NCBI GenBank assembly: GCA_902806595.1
Contig: CADCXC010000003.1
Span: 3,224,001 to 3,288,000 of the forward strand
Reading direction: 5' to 3'
Length of the DNA stretch: 64,000 nucleotides
Source: Pyrenopolyporus hunteri
Lineage: Eukaryota > Ascomycota > Sordariomycetes > Xylariales > Hypoxylaceae
Part shown: piece after piece, positions 54,224 through 64,000 of the stretch
How the letters are laid out: each line of letters opens with the position of its first letter
Position numbering within the stretch: the first letter of the stretch is position 1
The notes under the pieces: generated by a model
Databases searched by the model: none
Seen by the model: the letters and a program-made list of their open reading frames with translations, nothing else
What the model was told of the DNA's origin: nothing
Program-made: the position numbers and the translations under genes

Positions 54224-56709
54224 TCAAGATAGCGTGAAAGGGTTGCTCGTCCCTTCAAAAGCCGTAATAGAGCCACCAACTAGAGCCTTGCTATCACCAT
54301 AATACTTCGTCCTATACGTCCCGGGTTCGGCATCAGGCTCCGTCTCCCAACTTATAGTCACTTCGCTATAGCCAAGCACACTATTTGTCCGCGTCCACGT
54401 ATAAACCAGAGACCAATCAGAGTCGTCCCTAACTCGCGTCCATGAATCACCGTCCTGCTTCTCGATGGCGGCGAAAGTAGATTCGAGTCTCAGGTTATTG
54501 CGCGGATTGGCGCCGACGAAAGTGGCGTTGACGACAGCGCCACGCGCGTAGCTTGCCGCCGGCTGTGAGGCACAATCCCCAAACGCCTTGCCGGGAGGCG
54601 CATTATCCTGCACGACACCCGTGATGAAACTGAGGCTGCTCTTGCGGTTGTCTGGTGGCGTCGGCCCCGGCTCCGGGAAGCTCGATGAGTCGGGGGCTAG
54701 ATAGTGAATGCTACTGACGGTGAGGTTGATGTACGCAGGTAATTCCCACCGGCCGAAGAGTGTGCTCGCGCCCTCGTATCTCTGGACGCCATATTCCTCT
54801 GGCGTAGTTACATAATGGGCGTAGGTGTTGGCGGGACCACCCAGTACAACTTTCGGCTCACCGCCCACAAAGTCCGCCGCGGCGGCCCTGACGGCAGCGC
54901 GCCATCTACGCCCAGCCATCGTAGTGGCCTCGCTAGGACTTATGATGATGATAAATTGGCCGACTCGCAGCAGCTGAACGTCGACGATGTTAGGGCTCCA
55001 CGGGTACGGCTGAGACATTTCGCCCACGTCGAGAAGAACTGGCTTCGGGTCCTGACATGCCTGCTGTTGAGGTGAGGGCGCGCGGAGGAGGCTCTTCACC
55101 ACTTCCCAGACGGGGCTAGCGCTGGGCGGACCCGAGTCCCCTTGTGTAAAGTCGAATGCGCCGGGACCGTCCGAGGTGCCGGCGGCAAACGAGTACCCGA
55201 GCGCGGCGGGACATGTCTGGACCTCTTTCCCATCCTCTAGTTGGAACTTCCAGAAAGCCATGTTGTGGTAGAAATGGAAGGCCTTGACCGTCGAACCAAT
55301 AATAGGGGTACCGGACGAACCAAACGAATCCTAGCAAGGGATAAGCAACGTATAGAAACAGGGAGGGTATCTGCCCTACATAGACTGATCTAGCACCATC
55401 GTACTGGCGTTTCCCGATCTCGTAGCAACTCGCAATGCCGAGGTCGAGCTTGTCAAACAAGGGTCCCCTGCCGTGACAGTGTTGCGATTTGCCATCCGCG
55501 CACGTACTATTTTCCAGACTACACATTTGACCAGACCCGTCATCGCACCTTGTGGCCGGGTTAGCATTTCCTACCGATCCCGCTATGGTACAAGTGAAGC
55601 TTACCATGCGCCCAGCGTGTTAGGAGTTGTGTCTCCAACATTTGCCTGAGAGAATCCAGCAACGAACCCGTCAGCCGCTGAGTCTTGGCCCTCCATAGCT
55701 TTTTCGAACATGATCTCCGCGACTCCCTTGTTATCGCCTGCAACATGAGTGCTATTTTGGTAGATTGACGTTCCGTGGACGGGATACCATGTCAGAATAC
55801 CAATGTTCTTGCCGTCGGATGCACGCTGGAATTTGAGCACGGTCATCTCTTTGTCAACGTCGTCCGTGTATCGGGCTCTTTCATCAGCGGGGTTGGCTAA
55901 GTACGCATATAGACTTCGACTAAGGTTTCCATCCGTGATATTCACTGACCCTATTTACCATTTCGTTAGAGGGCGCCTTAGGCAGTGGGTCTTCCAGCCT
56001 CACCAAAGTCGAGATATCCCTAATAGCGAAATTATCAGCCCACGGATCGCGGTCACGTCCGTTTTTCTCCGCTTACCTCAGTTAAAGATTCGTGCGCTCT
56101 CTGGATTGACAACACGGCACCGTCCACAATAGCTTGGTAGCTTTGCTTATCGAAACCCAAGCTGGTGACCTGGGGGAGTAGATAATTGAACCAAGCCCCG
56201 GGCCCAGAATGGGCGTGTGTCCCAGTCACGGCGACATTATTTCGTCCGTACACGGCGTATTCGTCCCCGAGCGCAGCAAGACCATCTAGAATGCCAAAAC
56301 GCACTGCGGTATCACCGGATTGCGTATCGAGGACAAGGTATACGAATCGGTCATCGGGATTGTTAACGTCTCCGACTATAAATGCTCTAGAGTAGATGCG
56401 TTGCCGGAGACCTGTGCCGGTCTGGGACAGATCGGCGTAACCGGCGAAGTTGATTTCCACCACGGGGCCCGTTATATCGGCTTTCCCAACCCCAACGAGA
56501 TACTTATCGCCTTTCGCGGCAGCCTCGGCCTTGGACTGCCACGAAGTGTCTGAGCCGCCCGCATGTCGGAAAGCGAAAATATGCTGCGGCGCTGTCGCAC
56601 CGAACTTTGTCGCGACGAAGGCCCCTAGGACGAATATGGAAAATATAGAAAAGAAGGTAAGAAACGACCGCCCCGGCGTTCGGGGGTTGGCATAATGTGG
56701 CGAGGCCAT
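54224..56709 (-). CDS. Neutral (non-lysosomal) ceramidase
   Basis: Five exons (56,709-56,077; 56,019-56,004; 55,950-55,605; 55,548-55,380; 55,330-54,224) give 756 residues, a normal length for the family. It hydrolyses ceramide to sphingosine and fatty acid. Residues 15-37 form a hydrophobic signal-anchor, so the enzyme is secretory or membrane-attached. Family landmarks in order: VGVGKADITGP (72-82), GTHAHSGPG (163-171; probable zinc ligands), YPVHGTS (His275), AGDNKGVA, SQANVGDTTPN (317-327), TCADGKSQHCHGRGP, and near the end DDSDW and YYGDSKAL in the immunoglobulin-like domain. Exon 2 is only 16 nt and supplies GYLDF plus one base; without it the flanking exons are out of phase and meet a stop. 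The remaining introns (49-57 bp) are canonical. The gene converges on the GH3 remnant. Confidence 0.95.
56004..56019 (-). other. 16-nt microexon of the ceramidase gene
   Basis: On the minus strand, CTATTAG precedes the exon GGATATCTCGACTTTG, and GTGAGG follows. It enters in phase 0 and leaves in phase 1, which exactly bridges the phase-0 donor at 56,076 and the phase-1 acceptor at 55,951. The encoded GYL matches the position where other fungal ceramidases carry a GYL-like tripeptide after the ESL segment. Confidence 0.88.
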
Positions 56710-58582
56710 GGTAAGGAATCCGAATATTAACTGCTTCTGGTGGCCAAACCGCTCCAGTTTCCGAGCAGCAAATGTCTAAGTTAGAGACTCCTGCCGTATT
56801 CTCGTTGTTGCTGGGCCCGTTGCTTTTATTTCTTGCCCTATGAGGAAAGGATGGCACGAGACAGCTTCTGGGACATGCCTCGCACAAGTTCTATTCCCCG
56901 TCCAGGATGCAACATCAACAGCGGTAGCGACATAAGTGTACAAACAAGAAACCCAGCTTGAGGAATCTACTAATCCCCCCCCTTCCTCCTTTGGGCGGCC
57001 TTCCAATGGAAAGGCTTGCATGGATTGTGCGTTTGGAGCCAGATACCGTAGATGCCGGCCAGGCAGGCGCCAGCCCGGCCAGCGAAGTGCTTGGTATGCT
57101 TTAGCACCAGGTACGCATGTACGAAGAACCGTAGTGTGTGACATCATGAGCCGAAATCGAGGCTAAGTAGGGGGGTTGAAAGGGGGGGGCATATAACATC
57201 ACATGCATCTGGGGACATGGCCGTGGATGGTACGGCACGCGATTGGGCCAGGGCTGTCTCAGTACGCTTGCACCTTTGGGAAGGATAAGAGGACGAGTAG
57301 GATTGGATGGGAGGCAGAGAGGCAGAGAGGCAGGTTAGCAAGTGTCCTTTCGAAAGCACCTCCCCAACTTCCCCTCATTTGCCGCATTTTGGCCAATGGT
57401 GATCCGGCCTCCGACATGGAAGCCCAGCTTATTTGCCCAGAGGACTAACGGGTATTAGCTGTTGACCAGCTATGCTAGTTCTATATGAGGTGGTTGTGTC
57501 TCTCCTAAGGGACGTAATCGTGATATCAAAAAGGTTCGGACTCAGCCCTGGATGGTTATTCCCATCTAAATTTCGAAGGTGGTATGCCCCTTGACTATGA
57601 CGGTCTCGAAAGAGGAAGCTCTAAACAGCCATTGAATAATATTTTTAAATGAATTGATACGTGTACTACGTGTACCTCGGCCGGGCTTATTAGGTGGTAG
57701 GTATCTAGGTACCTATCCTAGGTACGGGGTAGATACCTGGGTACCTACCTAGGTAGCTCCTACATGTACCCAAACATCTTCTACGTAGGCAGGTACTTGC
57801 CTTGGGGGTAGGTACATGGTACATAGATACCCGTATTCCCCGTTCCCGACGATTGCGTTGGAACATTCAGGTACCTAGGTTTTCTCATTCAAGGCAGAGG
57901 GGCTGACGGGAGATCTGCCGCCTGCACGCCTATACCTCGCCAACTTAGGCCAGGGTACGCGTACTTAGGTAGGTACCTAGGTACACTTGACTTGTGGGTT
58001 GGTACGGTAGGTACCTAGGTACTTACTATATAAGGTAGGTACCTACTTAGGTACTTATTCCATGCTGGTAGGTACCTACGTGTAGGTACTTGGATGGTAA
58101 GGCGGAGCGACAGACATAATCTTGAATCATATCAAACCGCGGATTGAAAGTTGCCAATAAATAGGTATATTAATTCGTATCTCTATCTGGGTATCTAATG
58201 TCTATCGTAACGTACCTAGGTTCGGCTGTGCGTGCGTCCGTCGTACTGCGCGGTGTACTCTCGAACACTAAACTACCATGAGCCGATATACAAGACCGCC
58301 GGCTTAACAAGTAGGATGTGATTTAATCTACTAGGCTATCTCTAGCAAGAGAGGTTCTATTCTCTGTGGTCAGTCCGTTTATGTTGTTAATTGTCTACTA
58401 TCGTCCCTTGTTCTCTCTCTCTTTTTCCTTTTTCCCTTTTTTTTTTTTTTTTTTTTTTTCACCAAAAATTATTTATCCGGGTCCAGCAATTCAGATATCG
58501 CAAGAAGGCTATTCATCTAAAGCCCAAAGTACCCCTGATGGAATAACCCTATACCTATTCGGTTCTATTAGAGGACATCAAA
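56710..58582. other. Intergenic region with short palindromic repeats
   Basis: No gene is recognised between the ceramidase start and the end of the deaminase. The middle part is dominated by GGTACCTAGG-like repeats (listed separately). A poly(T) run lies near 58,438-58,459. Small open frames upstream of the ceramidase lack family resemblance. Confidence 0.55.
57690..58110. repeat. Cluster of GTACCTAGG-type palindromic repeats
   Basis: Variants of GGTACCTA, CCTAGGTAC and GTAGGTACCTACC occur about every 10-30 bp, often overlapping and on both strands because the unit is close to self-complementary. Similar shorter clusters lie near 41,280-41,330 and 60,820-61,050. They occur only in gene-region spacers, never inside exons or the AT block. 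Confidence 0.75.
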
Positions 58583-59852
58583 TTATGCCCCAACGCTAGC
58601 TAGACGTTGTTGTTGTTGTTGCTGTTGTTGACGCTCGGGTTGCGGAGTCAATCTCCTCGAAATATCCGGTATTCCAACGCGATCTGCCATTCGGTCCGGG
58701 ACTAGGTCTGGAGATACTGACCGGATGGGATACTCGGCAGCCGGCGTCGCAAGTAGGAGACGAGATGTCATGGGCTGTGGCGCGAGAATGGTAGGCGATT
58801 GCACCTCGTCGATTACAGTCTTGGGCACTGGCCCCGGGCCGGTCCGAATACTCGAGGGCAGAATCTGCTCGAAACCTTGCCGCCTTGCAACTTGCTCGAT
58901 GCTCTTGAAGTACTGTCGCCATCTCTTTAGCTAATGTGATATAGATCGAAAGTACTGGACATCGCTTACCTTAACCGTCTTTACTTGCAGTTCCAATGTG
59001 GCATCTTCATCACAGACTATCATAGGATGGGGGTGTAGTTGGAGACTCGAAAGAGTCCACATGTGGTTAACACCTTGTTCGATGCACTTCTGGAGGGCCA
59101 GAGCTTTACGGGCACCAAGAATGATCACGACGACTTCTCTTGCTTCGAGGACGGTCTGAACTCCAACCGTTAAGGCCATCTTAGGGACCTTTTCGATATC
59201 GTTGTCAAAGAAACGGGAATTGGCGAGTATAGTGTCGTAGGCTAACGTCTTAACCCGGGTCCTTGACGCTAGACTGGAGCCGGGCTCATTGAAAGCAATG
59301 TGGCCGTCTTCCCCAATCCCTCCCAGAAATAGATCGATCCCCCCGGCACGCTTGATCTTGGCCTCATACTCAACACATTCCGCTTCGAGATTAGGCGCAT
59401 TGCCGTTGAGAATATGGACGTTGTTTGGGTTCACGTTGACGTGAGAGAAAAAGTGTTTCCACATGAAGGAATGGTAACTCTCCGGGTGGTCTCGGGGAAT
59501 GCCGACGTACTCATCCTATTTGGACGCCACTTAATAATTGAGATACCTTAGGGTGTGTGACGTATGGGGCTTATTTCATACCATATTAAAGGTAACAACA
59601 TTTTCGAAGGAGATCTATAACCAGCCGAGGGTCAGCCCTCGCCCAAGCGCCTTTAGTTTAGGTGGCACTTACGTTTCCAGCCTTGTATTGCTCGACCAAG
59701 ATCTTGTATACGCCGAGTGGACTTGAACCGGTAGGGAGGCCGAGCACAAAGGGATGTGAGGGAGTAGGATTGAAGTGACGGATTCTATTCATGATGTAAT
59801 TAGCTACGTATGAGCTAGCCGTGTCCGAGTCGTCGCGGATGATGAGCCTCAT
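58583..59852 (-). CDS. nagB: Glucosamine-6-phosphate deaminase
   Basis: Four exons (59,852-59,673; 59,614-59,582; 59,515-58,970; 58,912-58,583) give 362 residues. The enzyme converts glucosamine-6-phosphate to fructose-6-phosphate and ammonia, the last step of GlcNAc catabolism, in the cytosol. The catalytic segments are intact and fall at the same numbers as in E. coli NagB: FNMDEYVG with Asp72, and GEDGHIAFNEPG with Asp141, His143 and Glu148; LPTGSSPLG (about 39-47) binds phosphate. Exon 2 is only 33 nt. The NagB fold ends near residue 265; about 95 further residues form a Pro/Arg-rich tail with a run of eight Gln near the end, absent from the bacterial enzyme. The start at MRLIIRDD is the usual N-terminus of the family. 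Its divergent neighbour is a GlcNAc-type hexokinase. The corresponding Trichoderma gene is called dam1. Confidence 0.96.
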
Positions 59853-61235
59853 TTTGTCGCCTATTGAGAGCAATAGGAGAAAGAGACACTATAAGGTAGA
59901 GATAACACAGGAAAATTGGGTTCGGATTGGGACTCGGGAGAGAAAGATGCAGCTGTATTTTCGGTGAATTGTCTCGAGGGGAGGAATGTCTACAGAAAAT
60001 CCCGTGTGCAATACAGACTTTGCATTCATTATGAAGAATGACTCCGAGGTGGCAAAGAACTCGGGTTGGGGAAGGCGTCTGCGGGACAGCATCGGGCCTA
60101 CGGGCGATGATGGAACGTTGGCCCAGATTGGCCGGTTCTCCACAGCGACGATAGCAAGCTCGCACCTGTGACTAGGGAGGCTCGTTGAACGTTGTAGTAA
60201 CCTGTCTACGAACTGTTTTAGGTCATGTGGCGCCCTGGGTCATCTGGTTGGTTGCTTTGTGTGCTGTGAGTCGCGAGCTCGACCAACCAAAAAGTCGAGT
60301 CGAGGTTTACACAGGTTCAATAGACAGATACTATGTACATACATAGCGGCCTACCTCTCCCCGGAGATCTCGGGTTCGCCTAGTGATCGTGGAAAGGGAA
60401 GCGTGGTAAGGAATCGTGATAATGTTGCGCTGGTGAGTCGGATAGCTTACAGAATAAGGACGGCTCTGACGAATTTCTGACAGCTGAATTAATGCTGCAA
60501 TTTCGACATCATCTTCCTGTAGTGGGGCTCTCTGAGAAACCAAGCCGGGAGGCTCGTCTCCATTCGTCCTCCTTCGAGCTTGGATCGGCGGCCTTGAATG
60601 GGAATGGGCTATCGCGATCACGCATATCTCACAGGTGCTCTAGGAGGTAAGGGTAGATAGATATATTTGGTTTGCCAGAGCCGCGAACTGAATCGGGAGA
60701 ACTACATGATGTTGCCCGGCCAAGCAAAGCACTACCGCGAGCTTAATTAATCTTCAAGGGCGTTGCCGGCTGAGGTCGAAGGGATAGAACAAATAGGCGA
60801 ATCCAGGAGACGGACATATACATACCTACAGGTAGGTAACACATATGGGTAGGTGGTGTAATCAGGTACATGTATGATTCGCTTGAGGAAGATCAAGATG
60901 GAACCTCAGCGGGGGGCTTTACATGATACTTTCCGCTAATTGCTGTGGCTTGAATGGGAAATTGACTATCTCTCCTACCACCTACCACCTACCACCTACC
61001 TCCCACCTCCTGCCTACTAGGTACCTTACCTAGGTGCTACGTACCTAGTGCTGCGCTAAGGTCGGCTCGGTATCATGCGAGCGCCATGTGGCTCGTGCAT
61101 AGAAGGCGATCCTTGCTCCTTTAAATTCACTGATCGGGGGATCCTCAACTTAGAAAGGTTAAAAAGTCGACTGCAAATTCTCTAGTCTACAACGTTACAT
61201 CTACATACACGACCCCGGAATGGCAAGATAGCGTA

Positions 61236-61340
61236 CGACCACAACATCGACAACAACCACAACCGCAACCGCAACCACAACCACAACCATAACCACAACC
61301 ATAACCATAACCACAACAATAACAGCACCACTACCACCAC
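61236..61340. repeat. AACCAC/AACCGC simple repeat
   Basis: Imperfect 6-bp units such as AACCAC, AACCGC, AACCAT and AACAAT recur for about 100 bp. The reverse strand spells runs of Val or Leu/Trp codons, but this is low-complexity sequence, not a gene. Confidence 0.8.
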
Positions 61341-61409
61341 CAAGGTGAGACAATGTGCACCGTTGTGGTTCCCCTTCCTCCTCCTTACGCCTCCTGCTAC
61401 AGCTAACCC

Positions 61410-61444
61410 ATTGGCCGTCATTGGCCGTCATTGGTCGTCATTGG
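61410..61444 (-). promoter_or_regulatory. Four CCAAT boxes at exact 10-bp spacing
   Basis: ATTGG, the reverse complement of CCAAT, starts at 61,410, 61,420, 61,430 and 61,440, in the tandem unit CATTGGCCGT or close variants. CCAAT is the site of the Hap/CBC complex in fungi. The spacing equals about one helical turn, so all boxes face the same side of DNA. It lies about 1.6 kb from the deaminase start and 1.1 kb from the hexokinase start. Confidence 0.65.
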
Positions 61445-62582
61445 TTGCGTTGCTCCCAGTCCGACCCTCCCCCTTCCCCCGGTCCTTATTCCGCTTCGCA
61501 CTGAGCATCCTGCTACATGTAGGTCGCGGACTACTAGGTCCTGTTACTGCTGCGATTGTTGCTTTTGTTGCTATCGCCGTTACCCATCTCAGGACAGGAA
61601 CCCACTTCATTAACCTTCCTTTGCGCTCGTTCCCCCTTGGCTAGTGTTATAGCTGCTACGCCGGTACCGCCGAGCTAGGCAAGCAGGAGAAAGGAAAAGA
61701 CAAAAGGGGGAAAACGCAACCCGCAAATATCAACAGCATCCCCGAAGTCACCTGCCCGACATAGGACACCGTGGCGCTAGATCTGTCTGCGGTCCACTTC
61801 CCTGCCATCCCGTCCCGCCCTATCCCATATCGCCGGGGCGTCTGCTACTGCCCAGTACTACGTACAGAGCACTATTCTATTATTGCTGTCCTTGCTTTTG
61901 CTGTTGGTGTGCATAGTAGTATCCTTCTTCTTCTGCTGCGTGGTGAGAGGGCCCTGGAACAAGCATAGCCGTGGGCGGGAGCCACGTTCGGTCCAGGGGG
62001 GTGGGTGTTTTAAGATTGAGGCCTCTTACCTCTCTCTCACTTTTGTATCTCTATCTTGACATGTTTCCGCCTCGAGCGTAACCATTACTTCTCGTATCAA
62101 ACTCTACCGAGCTTTAAGCTGCCGTTCGCTCTTGTTGCACCCATTCACTCGTGCGCTCTTGCTGTAACCCATTGGGTCTTACCAGAAGAACAAACACCCC
62201 CCCGTGTTCTCAACCCCCGTGTTCTCAACCCCGTGTCTTGGCTCTTTATTCTTTACCTTTCTCCTTGGATAGCACATTGCTAGATCCAACCAACAGGGTC
62301 GCCTCGTTAGCTTCGAATCTGACCGGCAGGTTTCATTTCTGCCGTTCTAGCCTTTTCCCGCCTATACGAGCCCTGACGCGGCCCTAAGGAAACATTTCAC
62401 TCTCTTAATTCCAATTGCCTGCTTCTGCTGGAACATGACGAATGCTGTTTGAACGCGAGGCGGACATCTCATTTTGTCTTCCCGGCATCAGCTGCCCTTC
62501 TTTATTTTCCTGTCGAGTCCACCCATGTTACCTTCATGAATTATATTTATTTCAAACTTGACTTGCGGACCCATACGCTGTC

Positions 62583-64000
62583 ATGCAGCCACTCACTTCT
62601 GCCATGACTACGTTGAAAAAATCGCTGTTAGCTGCGCTCAAGTCGTTCTTGCGCGGGAGGTCTTTCTTACAGGCACTCCTCGCATTTTGGGTCAGCCCAA
62701 AGGCCCTGAAGGAACATCATGTCGACGGGAACACCGACGGAAAAAAGGTGTTCCCGTCGAGAACTATTGAACAGTTCTTGGAAGAAGCGGAGAAGCTCTT
62801 TCTAGGTCCTGTTGAGGGAGATGGGCTGAGCAGATATTCGTCCGACCTTAAGCGTCAGTTCCGGGAACGGTTGCATAGCCATACCGAATGCATGCTCCCG
62901 TCCTTTAATCATCTACTCCCTACTGGCAAGGAGCGGGGTCAATATCTGGCCCTAGATGTTGGAGGGTCGACGTTGAGGGTTGCGTTGGTGGAGCTAAGGG
63001 GTCGCGATGCGACTGGGAGAGAGAGCGAGATCGTTCGGATGGTCAGCTTTAAGATCACCCCAGAAATCAAGAAACTGGAAGGTATGAGCTTCTTTGACTG
63101 GATGGCGGCTCGGATCCACGAAGTTATCAACAAAGATATCTCGCAGAATCAAGACGTAATACCAATGGGTCTTGCCTGGAGTTTCCCCGTAGAGTAAGTC
63201 GGAATTTCCCACGGCTCGAAGTATGTTACCAAAGCTAATGCATTCGCCAATAAGGCAAGTATCCCTAGGTGGTGGTCTTTTGCTTGGTATGGGTAAGGGC
63301 TTTCTAGCAACGAACGGCCTGCTTGGCCAGGACCTAGGCGAGATCATCAAATTTGCCTGCAGGAAACAAGGCCTAAACATTCAGCTTGCCGCTATTGTCA
63401 ATGATAGCACGGCGACGCTGTTATCACAAGCTTACGTCCACGCCTCGACGCGCTTCGGCCTGATCTTAGGGACCGGCACTAACATCGCCGTCCACCTGCC
63501 AGTGTCGGCGTTCAGTCGTGCCAAATACGGCAACCGGCCAGAGAGTTGGTTCGAATCGGCGAGGCACGTTATCGTGAATACGGAGCTAGGTATGTTCGGG
63601 AAGGATATCTTACCCCTGACACGGTGGGACGAACTCCTGAATGCCTCCCACCCGCGGCCCGAATTTCAGCCTCTCGAGCACTTACTCAGCGGTTTCTATC
63701 TCGGCGAAATCTGTCGACTTGTGATAGTCGAGGCTGTCGAGACAGCAGGTTTACTGGGCGGCCAGTTACCACCATCGTTGGTCAAGCCTTATTCACTGGA
63801 TACTGAGTTATTGTCGAAGATTGAGGGGTAAGCCTCATGCTGCGGGCCCCGGCCAATAGTTCATAGTAAAAACTAACGTATGAACTTAGTGACACGTCAC
63901 CTGGGCTTGAAAAAGCTCTCTCGCACTTCACAACACAGCATCCTTCCACCACGCCACCTACTGTATCCGACATGACCGCGATTCGTACTCTCGCAGCATT
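62583..64000 (+). CDS. hxk3: Hexokinase-family N-acetylglucosamine kinase, 3' end outside the window
   Basis: Exons 62,583-63,193, 63,255-63,827 and 63,890 onward, joined by introns of 61 and 62 bp with GTAAGT/GTAAGC donors, give 431 visible residues; the window edge cuts the last exon. Landmarks: ATP-site phosphate 1 motif LALDVGGSTLR (122-132), sugar-binding GLAWSFPVEQ (about 196-205, split by intron 1), VNDSTATL with general-base Asp254, phosphate 2 motif ILGTGTN (about 274-280) and SGFYLGEICRL. Sequence around these sites differs from glycolytic hexokinase (AWSFP and NDSTATL instead of TFSFP and NDTVGTL), as in the fungal hexokinases that phosphorylate GlcNAc. A hydrophobic N-terminus (about 8-36) may be a membrane-associated helix. 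A second ATG at 62,604 (MTTLKK) is an equally good start. The symbol follows the Trichoderma name. Confidence 0.88.

Larger units (their letters stand above)
59853..62582. promoter_or_regulatory. 2.7 kb divergent upstream region of deaminase and hexokinase genes
   Basis: No gene is recognised. From left to right it holds GTACCTAGG-type repeats and a CCTACCA tandem (about 60,820-61,050), an AACCAC/AACCGC simple repeat (61,236-61,330), four evenly spaced CCAAT boxes (61,410-61,444) and long C/T-rich tracts towards the hexokinase start. The arrangement suggests shared control of the two GlcNAc genes and a long hexokinase 5' leader; both points are inference. Confidence 0.55.

Noticed and set aside
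56776..57147. Minus-strand open frame of 123 codons upstream of the ceramidase
   Set aside because: It overlaps the expected ceramidase promoter, has no family resemblance and no splice link to the ceramidase exons.
61182..61431. Two minus-strand frames rich in Val or Leu/Trp
   Set aside because: They are translations of the AACCAC/AACCGC simple repeat.

Overview
The window is nuclear DNA of a filamentous ascomycete (Pezizomycotina; Sordariomycetes is my best guess). The evidence is short 48-76 bp introns with GTAAGT-like donors, GCTAAC-like branch points and YAG acceptors; gene families typical of this group (Ste20-type PAK, fungal neutral ceramidase, GlcNAc-type hexokinase); and a sharp two-compartment composition that looks like the outcome of repeat-induced point mutation (RIP).

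Positions 1-33,250 form an extremely AT-rich, gene-free block. No reading frame there is credible. What can be made out is RIP-degraded repeat: a ~2.2 kb element present as two inverted copies (about 0.54-2.78 kb and 19.2-21.57 kb), a ~430 bp tandem duplication (3.69-4.56 kb), two decayed copies of a foldback MITE (4.59-6.00 kb) and one fresh, unmutated copy of it (23,772-24,539), several dispersed direct repeats, simple tandem arrays, a G-rich 38-bp tandem array (11.2 kb) and a tRNA-like relic (132-214). The block ends in a 548 bp array of a 9-bp unit lying about 130 bp before the first gene. A second small AT-rich island lies at 40.24-40.75 kb.

The gene-bearing part is 33.3-64 kb. In order: a Ste20-type p21-activated kinase (+, four exons, 33,379-36,477); a short-chain dehydrogenase with a mitochondrial-like leader (-, 38,157-39,334); 4.3 kb without a recognisable gene; a 2,196-residue protein with an N-terminal multi-pass membrane domain and a huge low-complexity tail carrying repeated LW and GLF motifs (+, 43,675-50,367); a decayed family GH3 glycosidase (+, 51,623-54,083) whose nucleophile codon now reads Gly; a neutral ceramidase with a 16-nt microexon (-, 54,224-56,709); glucosamine-6-phosphate deaminase (-, 58,583-59,852); and a hexokinase of the GlcNAc-kinase type (+, from 62,583, running off the right edge).

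The last two genes are divergent across a 2.7 kb shared upstream region and together cover two steps of GlcNAc catabolism (GlcNAc phosphorylation, and GlcN-6-P to fructose-6-P plus ammonia). This suggests that the window ends inside a GlcNAc-utilisation cluster like those known in other filamentous fungi. The shared region carries four CCAAT boxes spaced exactly 10 bp apart. The other genes show no evident pathway link. Exon coordinates were worked out by hand from splice signals, reading phase and remembered family sequence; no searches were run.
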